This document shows positions 46,309 through 52,507 of a stretch of DNA of 64,000 bases, one piece after another. A program made the position numbers and the translations under genes. This DNA comes from Streptomyces coffeae (lineage in GTDB: Bacteria; Actinomycetota; Actinomycetes; Streptomycetales; Streptomycetaceae), in contig NZ_JAERRF010000007.1 of the NCBI RefSeq assembly GCF_016741875.1, positions 372,001 through 436,000 of the forward strand. The letters are read 5' to 3'. Position 1 is the stretch's first letter; every line of letters starts with the position of its first letter. A model generated the notes under the pieces. That model saw only the letters and a list, made by a program, of their open reading frames with translations. It had not been told where the DNA came from and ran no database searches.

Positions 46309-47495
46309 CGTGGCTCCGGACGGACGGTGATGCGCAGATCGTCCGCGATCCGTCCGGCGGCCCGGCGGACGTCGTCGACGGTGACGGAATCGAGTTCTTT
46401 GAGTTCCTGCGTGAGCGACCAGGCCGGGCGCCCCGCGCGGATCCGCTGTGCCACCAGCTTCGCGCGCTCCAGAGGTGTTTCCCAGTCCAGCACCATGCTC
46501 ATGCAGGCCTGCCGACGGGCGATCTCCAGTTCGGCCGGTGTCGGCCCGACATGGGCCATCTGGTCCAGTAGTTGCTTGACGAGGCCCACCAACTGGCCCG
46601 CATGACGGGGCTCGACACCGGCGAGCAGTCGCCACACCCCGGTGTCGGCGTAACCGCGGCTCCACGCCTGGAAGGCGTAGGACAAGCCGTTTTCGTTGCG
46701 CGCGGCGCGGTAGAACAGCGACGCCGGGCTGGAACCGAGCAGCTTGGCCAGCACGCGGTAGGAGAGCCGGTCCGGGTCGCCCGCACGCGGTGCGAGCCCT
46801 CCGCAGCAGACCCAGCAGAACTCCTCGTCGAGTGGCCACCGCGGCACCTCTTTGCGGGGGGCGACAGGAACGGCCGACGCGGGACGTGCCGCGTCGGCGG
46901 TGGCCGACGGCGCGCCGACCAGTGGCTCCGGGACGCGGGGCCCCACCACGACCAGCGTCATGGGGGCGGTGAGGAAACCGTCATGGTAGGCGGCCCGCAC
47001 ATCATCCAGACTCAGCGCCGCCAGTTCCTCGGGTATCCCTCCGACCGGTCGGCCGAGACCCTGGTCTCCGAACAGATCGGCGAGGAAGGCATCCTGCACC
47101 ACATCACTGGGGTCCGCGGCGGCGGCGGTGAGCTCCTGCAACACCACGTTCCGCTCGCCGTCCAGCAGATCCTGGGACCACTGCGGGTCACCCACCGTGC
47201 GCTGGAGGAGTTCGGCGGTGAGGTCCGCGTCGTCCGCGTGCACCTGGGCGTAGCACAGGATGGTGTCCAGCCCGGTCTGCGCGTTGGCGTGGCCGCCTTG
47301 GCGCTCGACGTGTTCGCAGAAGGAGATGCCATCGGTCACGGGCGCCGACATCAGCAGGTGTTCCAGCAGATGCGCGATGCCACCGCCGGTCGCGGGATCG
47401 TCCCGGGCTCCGTGTGCGGCGGCGAGGCAGAAGCTGGTGGTCTGCAACCGTTCGTCGGTGAGTGCCATCACGGGCAGCCGCAGGTCGATGGTCAT
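46305..47495 (-). CDS. M16-family zinc metallopeptidase
   Basis: 396 residues from ATG at 47495, with AAGGAG 7 nt upstream. The inverted zinc motif HLLEH (in GGGIAHLLEHLLM, residues about 42-46) and a distal Glu in the NVVLQEL segment give the M16 active site; the C-terminal half is the typical non-catalytic partner domain. M16 enzymes cut small peptides in an enclosed chamber. PqqF-type proteases mature or release small modified peptides. It directly follows the 19-residue ORF, so processing of that peptide is the obvious hypothesis. The size is that of the single-chain half, so it may dimerise. Confidence 0.92.
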   Translation of the reverse strand: MTIDLRLPVMALTDERLQTTSFCLAAAHGARDDPATGGGIAHLLEHLLMSAPVTDGISFCEHVERQGGHANAQTGLDTILCYAQVHADDADLTAELLQRTVGDPQWSQDLLDGERNVVLQELTAAAADPSDVVQDAFLADLFGDQGLGRPVGGIPEELAALSLDDVRAAYHDGFLTAPMTLVVVGPRVPEPLVGAPSATADAARPASAVPVAPRKEVPRWPLDEEFCWVCCGGLAPRAGDPDRLSYRVLAKLLGSSPASLFYRAARNENGLSYAFQAWSRGYADTGVWRLLAGVEPRHAGQLVGLVKQLLDQMAHVGPTPAELEIARRQACMSMVLDWETPLERAKLVAQRIRAGRPAWSLTQELKELDSVTVDDVRRAAGRIADDLRITVRPEPR

Positions 47496-47529
47496 GGGCG
47501 TCTCCTTGGCCGGCGGATCTCAGCTGTGC

Positions 47530-47569
47530 GGGCTGCCGCGGGGAGGCAACTGCCTCCCCGCGGCAGCCC
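47530..47569 (-). terminator. Perfect 19-bp hairpin between the 19-residue ORF and the M16 gene
   Basis: Arms 47530-47548 and 47551-47569 are exact complements with a 2-nt centre. There is no T run. Such hairpins after a precursor-peptide gene usually let some transcripts continue and stabilise the short upstream message, raising the peptide to enzyme ratio. Confidence 0.7.
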
Positions 47570-47574
47570 TTGCG

Positions 47575-47634
47575 TCACTTCGTCTTGATCTTGTCCAGAC
47601 GCGGACGCAGCAGGGAAACGTGGTTGCGAGTCAT
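47575..47634 (-). CDS. 19-residue ORF, candidate precursor peptide
   Basis: The encoded peptide is MTRNHVSLLRPRLDKIKTK. The ATG at 47634 has AAAGGAG six nt upstream, a far better site than any upstream in-frame start (the frame itself is open to 47970). It is strongly basic (six Lys/Arg against one Asp) and has Ser, Thr and Lys side chains that could be modified. The perfect hairpin follows its stop by 5 nt, and the M16 peptidase comes next. It is too short to be a protein of its own and has no recognised relative. It could also be a leader peptide for attenuation, but it has no repeated codons suggestive of amino-acid control. Confidence 0.62.
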   Translation of the reverse strand: MTRNHVSLLRPRLDKIKTK

Positions 47635-47668
47635 ACCGAGCTCCTTTTGTGTTCGAATGAACAGTCCG

Positions 47669-47684
47669 GTCCGGTGAACCGGAC
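47669..47684. promoter_or_regulatory. Palindrome upstream of the 19-residue ORF
   Basis: GTCCGGTGAACCGGAC has 7-bp arms around a 2-nt centre, 35 bp before the peptide start. It is placed to act as an operator or in the mRNA leader. The binding factor is unknown. Confidence 0.45.
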
Positions 47685-47787
47685 ACGTGATTTTTTCTAC
47701 CAGCGGGTCGAATATTTGCGGCGCGGCGTTCCGCGCAGCGGAACCAAGGCCAGTAAAGAGTTGGCACGCACTGCCGAACGCACTGCC

Positions 47788-47824
47788 GGGGGTCGCGGGA
47801 AGGGTGTCCCTTCCCGCGACCCCC
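47788..47824. terminator. Perfect 17-bp hairpin in an intergenic region
   Basis: Arms 47788-47804 and 47808-47824 are exact complements with a 3-nt loop. It could insulate the divergent units or mark the end of a lost gene. No coding sequence ends here. Confidence 0.5.
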
Positions 47825-48135
47825 TCGTGCCCCCGGCGGCTATCCGCGCCTCGGCCGTCACACGCGGACGCCCCCGCGGCCCTCGACGAGTGGAAGGCCG
47901 AGCTCGGCCGACCCGCAATCGAGCCGGCCATGGTCTGGCACGCCCCTGACCTGCGGCGAACCGTTGTCATGGCGACAAGTGCGGGGGCGACGGCTTTGCC
48001 CTACCGTGATGGTTTCCCATGGATGCCGTTGAACAACAAAAAAATTCGGGCGGCGATGTCGAGAACCCGTGACCGGCTCCGTCCCCGAGGTGAACGCGAC
48101 CACCATGGGTCGCACCCGCACCGAGGAGAAACACG

Positions 48136-48555
48136 ATGGCCAAGTACTTGCTGCTGAAGCACTACCGCGGAGCCCCGGCCGCGGTGAACGACGTTCCCAT
48201 GGATCAGTGGACGCCGGAGGAGATCTCGGCGCACGTGCAGTACATGCAGGACTTCGCGGCCCAACTGGAGAAGACGGGCGAGTTCGTCGACGGTCAGGCG
48301 CTCGCCCCCGAGGGGATGTGGGTCCGGTACGACGGTGAGGGGCGCCCGCCGGTCACCGACGGTCCGTTCGCCGAGACCAAGGACCTCATCGCCGGCTGGA
48401 TGGTGATCGACGTCGACAGCTACGAGCGCGCCATCGAGCTGGCCGGGGAACTGTCGGCCGCCCCCGGGGCGGGCGGGGAGCCGATTCACGAGTGGCTCGA
48501 GGTCCGCCCGTTCCTGGCCGCGCAGCCCACCATCACGGAGTGCCCTCATCGATGA
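48136..48555 (+). CDS. YCII/DGPF-domain protein
   Basis: 139 residues with a GAGGAG ribosome binding site. Markers are MAKYLLLKHYRG, the DGQAL region and the signature VTDGPFAETKD, with the closing GWMVIDVDSYERAIELA. These small alpha/beta proteins are consistently encoded beside ECF42-type sigma factors. Here the sigma ATG overlaps its stop (ATGA). The molecular role of DGPF proteins is not settled. Confidence 0.93.
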   Translation: MAKYLLLKHYRGAPAAVNDVPMDQWTPEEISAHVQYMQDFAAQLEKTGEFVDGQALAPEGMWVRYDGEGRPPVTDGPFAETKDLIAGWMVIDVDSYERAIELAGELSAAPGAGGEPIHEWLEVRPFLAAQPTITECPHR

Positions 48556-49691
48556 ACGAGGCCCTGCTCCGGAGCCTCACGCCGAGCGTGCTCGCCATCC
48601 TCGTCCGCCGCGGAGCCGACTTCGCGGCGGCCGAGGACGCCGTGCAGGACGCGCTGGTCGAGGCGGTCCGCGTCTGGCCCGCCGATCCGCCGCGGGATCC
48701 GAAGGGCTGGCTGATCACCGTGGCCTGGCGCCGGTTCCTCGACGCGACCCGGGCGGACGCCGCCCGCCGCCGGCGTGAGGATCTCGTCGACGAGGAGCCG
48801 CCGCCCGGGCCCGCGCCCGCCGTGGACGACACGCTCCAGCTCTACTTCCTGTGCGCCCACCCGTCGCTGACGCCGTCGTCCGCGGTCGCGCTCACCCTGC
48901 GCGCCGTCGGCGGGCTCACCACCCGCCAGATCGCCCAGGCCTACCTGGTGCCCGAGGCGACCATGGCGCAGCGCATCAGCCGTGCCAAGCGCACCGTCTC
49001 CGGCGTGCGATTCGACCAGCCCGGCGACGTCGCCACCGTGCTGCGCGTCCTCTACCTGGTCTTCAACGAGGGCTACTCCGGCGACGTCGACCTCGCCGCC
49101 GAGGCCATCCGGCTCACCCGGCAGCTCGCCGCCGCGATCGACCACCCCGAAGTGGCGGGGCTGCTCGCCCTCATGCTGCTCCACCACGCCCGGCGCGCCA
49201 CCCGGACCGCGCCCGACGGCAGCCTGGTACCGCTCGCCGAACAGGACCGCGGCCGGTGGGACACGAAGCCGATCGCCGAGGGCATCGAGATCCTGCAAGC
49301 GGCCCTCGCCCGCGACCGGCTGGGCGAGTTCCAGGCCCAGGCCGCCATCGCGGCACTCCACGCCGACGCGCCCACCGCCGAGGAGACGGACTGGGTGCAG
49401 ATCGTCGAGTGGTACGACGAGCTCGTGCGCCTGACCGACAGCCCGGTCGTCCGGCTCAACCGCGCGGTGGCCGTCGGCGAGGCCGACGGACCGCGCGCCG
49501 GGCTGGCGGCGCTCGCGGCGCTGGACCCCTCAGTGCCCCGCCACGCCGCGGTGGCGGCGTACCTCCACGAGCGCGACGGCGACCTGGCGACGGCGGCACG
49601 GCTGTACGCCGAGGCGGCCCACAACGCACCCAACCTCGCCGAGCGCGATTACCTGACGCGCCAGGCCGCCCGGCTCAACGCCCGCCGGTGA
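48552..49691 (+). CDS. ECF sigma factor with C-terminal TPR-like extension (ECF42-like)
   Basis: 379 residues. Sigma-2 region: AEDAVQDALVEAVRVWP and PKGWLITVAWRRFLD; sigma-4 region: LTTRQIAQAYLVPEATMAQRISRAK. The C-terminal 200 residues are helical with TPR-like character (EADGPRAGLAALAAL, AAHNAPNLAERDYLTRQAARLN). This structure and the adjacent DGPF protein define the ECF42 group, where the extension replaces an anti-sigma factor as control element. It probably drives its own operon and few other genes. It is not obviously related to the clusters on either side. Confidence 0.93.
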   Translation: MNEALLRSLTPSVLAILVRRGADFAAAEDAVQDALVEAVRVWPADPPRDPKGWLITVAWRRFLDATRADAARRRREDLVDEEPPPGPAPAVDDTLQLYFLCAHPSLTPSSAVALTLRAVGGLTTRQIAQAYLVPEATMAQRISRAKRTVSGVRFDQPGDVATVLRVLYLVFNEGYSGDVDLAAEAIRLTRQLAAAIDHPEVAGLLALMLLHHARRATRTAPDGSLVPLAEQDRGRWDTKPIAEGIEILQAALARDRLGEFQAQAAIAALHADAPTAEETDWVQIVEWYDELVRLTDSPVVRLNRAVAVGEADGPRAGLAALAALDPSVPRHAAVAAYLHERDGDLATAARLYAEAAHNAPNLAERDYLTRQAARLNARR

Positions 49692-49792
49692 CGCTGATGG
49701 GCCGCGCCACGGCCTTCCGCCAGCGCGGCCGATGGCGTTCGCGGATCGGCCTGTGGATCGGGCATGGCCCGTGCCGTCGCCCCCGGCCGCCG

Positions 49793-49973
49793 TATCCCCG
49801 CGCAGCCGCAGGACCAGGGCTGACATCGTCCGCACGGTACGGAAGTTGTCCAGCCGCAGGTCCTTTCCGACGATCCGGATCCCGTACTCCTGCTCCAGAT
49901 GGACGATGAGCTGCATGGCGAACATGGACGACACCAGCCCGGAGCCGAACAGGTCCTGATCGGGGGCAGGCCG
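49793..49973 (-). pseudogene. Acyl carrier protein fragment (C-terminal part)
   Basis: On the minus strand the frame reads PDQDLFGSGLVSSMFAMQLI, then EQEYGIRI and DNFRTVRTMSALVLRLRG. The L-F-x-S-G-L-V-S-S segment is the phosphopantetheine site of discrete ACPs related to those that load methoxymalonyl or similar units. The N-terminal helix is missing: the frame upstream runs into the opposite-strand SnoaL-like fragment. Downstream the frame lacks its own stop and continues antisense to the sigma gene. It is therefore a remnant rather than a gene. Confidence 0.6.
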
Positions 49974-50097
49974 CCGACCTGCTCCGCAAGGAGGACGGCC
50001 AGTGGCGCATCGCCCGCCGCCGCCTGTACCTGACCGAACTACCGCTCCCGGAGACGGTGATGGGCGGGAGGCCGCAGCGTGACGATCCGGGTCACTG
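49961..50097 (+). pseudogene. SnoaL/NTF2-like protein fragment (C-terminal part)
   Basis: The frame QAADLLRKEDGQWRIARRRL followed by YLTELPLPE ends at TGA 50095-50097. D-x-W-R-I-A-R-R is typical of the last strand of SnoaL-like or ring-dioxygenase small-subunit folds. No start or N-terminal half precedes it, because the opposite-strand ACP fragment begins immediately. Assigned as a remnant with moderate confidence. Confidence 0.45.
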
Positions 50098-50274
50098 ACG
50101 AGGGAACGCGCGCTGCGGCGCCCGTACGCCTTCGTTGCTCAACTGCGTTGCGCAGCGGCACCCTTCCGGCGGTCGGGTAGCTTGCCGGGGGAGGCCGGGT
50201 GGGAAGTCATTGACCGGGTCCGCCCTTCGTCGTCCCCCGTGTCCGCGCACGCAGTCATCGAGCAGGAGAGCACA

Positions 50275-51630
50275 GTGGCCACCACAGCCCCGCAAGGCGC
50301 CCCCGTCCCGTCACCCGGGCCCGGTGCCGTGCCCCTGCCTCCGGAGCTCGACCCGGCGGCCGTCAAGCGGTGGCGCTCCTCCTCGGGGGCGGTGATCGAC
50401 CTGCTGGCCCAGGCGCGCGAGCTCGGCGGGGTCAGCGCGGTGCGTCTCGGCTCGCGCCCCACGGTGCTGGTCACCGACCCGGGGGCGGTTCAGCACGTCC
50501 TGGCCCTGCATCCCGACCGCTACGTCAAGCGCTCGCATCGGGCCCGCGTGCTGGTCGGAGACGGGGTGCTCGCGGCCACCGGCGAACCGTGGAAGCGTCA
50601 GCGCCGTCTGCTCCAGGCCGAGTTCACCGGCGCGGGGATCGCTCGCTACGAGCAGCGGATCGTCGGCGCCGCGCGCCGCACCGCCGACCACTGGGCACAG
50701 TGCGCCCGTACGGGCACGCCGACCGATGTCGGCGAGGACATGCGGTTCTTCGCCTTGGACACCATCTGGCGCTCCCTCACCGGCCACCCCCTCGACGAGA
50801 CCACGAACCGCGAACTCGCCGCCGTCGAGGCGGTGGGCGCCGCCCTTCCGGCCACCCCCTCCGCGTCGGCCGACGCGGCCGAACTGCGGGCCGCCGTGGC
50901 AGCGGACCTCGCCAGGATCGACGCCGTCGCCGAACACGCGATCGCCGCCGCCCGTCGAGGAGAGGCGGGACCGGAGGGCCCCGGCCTGCTGCGCGTCCTG
51001 GTGGACGCCGGAGAGACCCGGCCCGCATACACCGACCAGCTGATCCGCGACGAACTGGTCACCCTGCTTGCCGCCGGTCACGAGACCACTGCCACCACGC
51101 TGACCTGGCTGTATCTGCTGCTCGACCGTCATCCCGAAGCCCGCCGCCGGGCCCTGGACGCGGGAGCCGCGGGCTCGCCCGAGCGCGCGAGGGCCATCCG
51201 GGCTCTCGCCTCGGAGACGTTGCGGCTCTATCCGCCGGCATGGCTGATGCCCCGTCACGCCACCGAGGACGACACCCTGGCCGGCTATCGCGTCGAGGCC
51301 GGAACCGACATCTTCGTGTGCCCGTACCTCACCCACCGCGACCCGTCGCTGTGGCCCGAGCCCGAGCGGTTCGACCCCGAGCGGTTCATCGCGCGGGACG
51401 AGGACCGCCGTTCCTCCCGGCACGGCGCGTACATCCCCTTCGGGCTCGGCGCCCGTGCCTGCCTGGGCGCGCAGTTCGCCATGCGCGAGACGACCGTGCT
51501 CCTGGAACACCTGCTGCCCGCCTTCACCCCCTCCTTCCACACCACCCCGGCCTCGGCCTTCTTCGGGATCACCGTCCGCCCGGACGGTCCGACACCCGCC
51601 TCCATCACGCCCGTTCCGGAGGGCTCATAG
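50275..51630 (+). CDS. Cytochrome P450
   Basis: 451 residues from GTG 50275 (MATTAPQGAPVPS), preceded by AGGAGAGC; the upstream frame to 50182 lacks such a site. The I helix has LLAAGHETTATTL, the K helix ETLRLYPP (ExxR), and the heme loop FGLGARACLGAQFA with the Cys ligand. Length and motifs are those of CYPs closer to the CYP102/eukaryotic style than to the short CYP107 type. It needs external ferredoxin or reductase. Beside the PKS genes it is likely to be a tailoring oxidase of the polyketide. Confidence 0.95.
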   Translation: MATTAPQGAPVPSPGPGAVPLPPELDPAAVKRWRSSSGAVIDLLAQARELGGVSAVRLGSRPTVLVTDPGAVQHVLALHPDRYVKRSHRARVLVGDGVLAATGEPWKRQRRLLQAEFTGAGIARYEQRIVGAARRTADHWAQCARTGTPTDVGEDMRFFALDTIWRSLTGHPLDETTNRELAAVEAVGAALPATPSASADAAELRAAVAADLARIDAVAEHAIAAARRGEAGPEGPGLLRVLVDAGETRPAYTDQLIRDELVTLLAAGHETTATTLTWLYLLLDRHPEARRRALDAGAAGSPERARAIRALASETLRLYPPAWLMPRHATEDDTLAGYRVEAGTDIFVCPYLTHRDPSLWPEPERFDPERFIARDEDRRSSRHGAYIPFGLGARACLGAQFAMRETTVLLEHLLPAFTPSFHTTPASAFFGITVRPDGPTPASITPVPEGS

Positions 51631-51668
51631 AGCGCCCGTCACCTTCGACACGACCGACCACGCAGCGA

Positions 51669-51707
51669 AACGGGGGGCCGGACGATCTCCTCGTCCGGCC
51701 CCCCGTT
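51669..51707. terminator. Bidirectional terminator between P450 and thioesterase genes
   Basis: Perfect 17-bp stem (51669-51685 with 51691-51707), GC-rich core GGGGGGCCGG, 5-nt loop. It lies between convergent genes. Confidence 0.8.
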
Positions 51708-51716
51708 CACCCGTGC

Positions 51717-52475
51717 CTATCGGGCGGCCACGGCGCCGCGAAGCGCCTCGCGGATCACCGCGATCACCTCAGCCGCGCGCGGGCTGAGGTAGAAGTGGCC
51801 GCCGCGGAACACCTGGATATTGAACGCGGCGGTCGTGTGGGCACGCCACGCGTCGGCTTCCCGGACCGTCGTCTTCGGGTCGTCATCGCCCACCAGGGCC
51901 GTGACCGGGCAGTCGACGGTGGCGTCCACGGGACCGTATGTCTCGATGGCGCGGTAGTCGCTGCGGATGGCGGGCAGCACCATCCGCAGCAGTTCCTCGT
52001 CACCGAGCACCTGGGCATCGGTGCCGCTCATGGACTTCAGCTCGGCCACGATCCCGTCGTCGTCCCGCTGGTGGACGATCTCCACGCGGTGCGTGGACGG
52101 TGCGCGCCTGCCGGAGGCGAACAGCATCGCGGGCGTGTGGCGACGCCCCTGGAGCCTGCGCGTGACCTCGAACGCGATGATCGCGCCCATGCTGTGCCCG
52201 AAGAACACCACGGGCCGGTCGAACAGCGGCGCCACCACCGGCGCGATCCGGTCGGCCAGCACACCGATGTCGTCCAGGTTCGGTTCGGTCCGCCGGTCCT
52301 GGCGGCCGGGGTACTGGAGGGTCGCGACGTCGCAGTCGTTCTCCAGCGCGGCCGAGACAGGGAAGTAGAAGCTCGCCGATCCGCCCGCGTGCGGGAAGCA
52401 CACCAGCCGGACCGGGGCGTTCGGTGTGGGGTGGAACCGGCGGAGCCAGAGGTCACTGGCGTCGGCAACTGCCAT
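51717..52475 (-). CDS. Type II thioesterase
   Basis: 252 residues from ATG at 52475 (MAVADASDLWLRRF). Family markers: VCFPHAGGSASFYF, the nucleophile GHSMGA, an Asp in LVGDDDPKTT and the catalytic His in FRGGHFYLSP. Type II thioesterases hydrolyse mis-primed or stalled acyl groups from carrier proteins of PKS or NRPS lines. It is 32 nt downstream of the PKS on the same strand, so it edits that assembly line. Confidence 0.95.
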   Translation of the reverse strand: MAVADASDLWLRRFHPTPNAPVRLVCFPHAGGSASFYFPVSAALENDCDVATLQYPGRQDRRTEPNLDDIGVLADRIAPVVAPLFDRPVVFFGHSMGAIIAFEVTRRLQGRRHTPAMLFASGRRAPSTHRVEIVHQRDDDGIVAELKSMSGTDAQVLGDEELLRMVLPAIRSDYRAIETYGPVDATVDCPVTALVGDDDPKTTVREADAWRAHTTAAFNIQVFRGGHFYLSPRAAEVIAVIREALRGAVAAR

Positions 52476-52507
52476 GTTTATTGTCCATTCTCCCGTTGTT
52501 GCTGTAC

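Larger units (their letters stand above)
47635..48135. other. Non-coding 500-nt region between the peptide operon and YCII gene
   Basis: No convincing gene; open frames on both strands lack coding bias. It holds the promoter of the leftward peptide operon, the palindrome at 47669-47684, the hairpin at 47788-47824 and the promoter of the YCII gene (GAGGAG before 48136). Confidence 0.5.
49692..50274. other. Recombination scar region between the sigma factor and P450 genes
   Basis: 583 nt without an intact gene. It contains the ACP remnant (minus) and the SnoaL-like remnant (plus) abutting near 49965. The last 170 nt should hold the P450 promoter. Confidence 0.55.

Noticed and set aside
47687..48157. 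Plus-strand frame of 156 codons before the YCII gene
   Set aside because: Low third-position GC bias, runs through a perfect hairpin and overlaps the YCII start in another frame.
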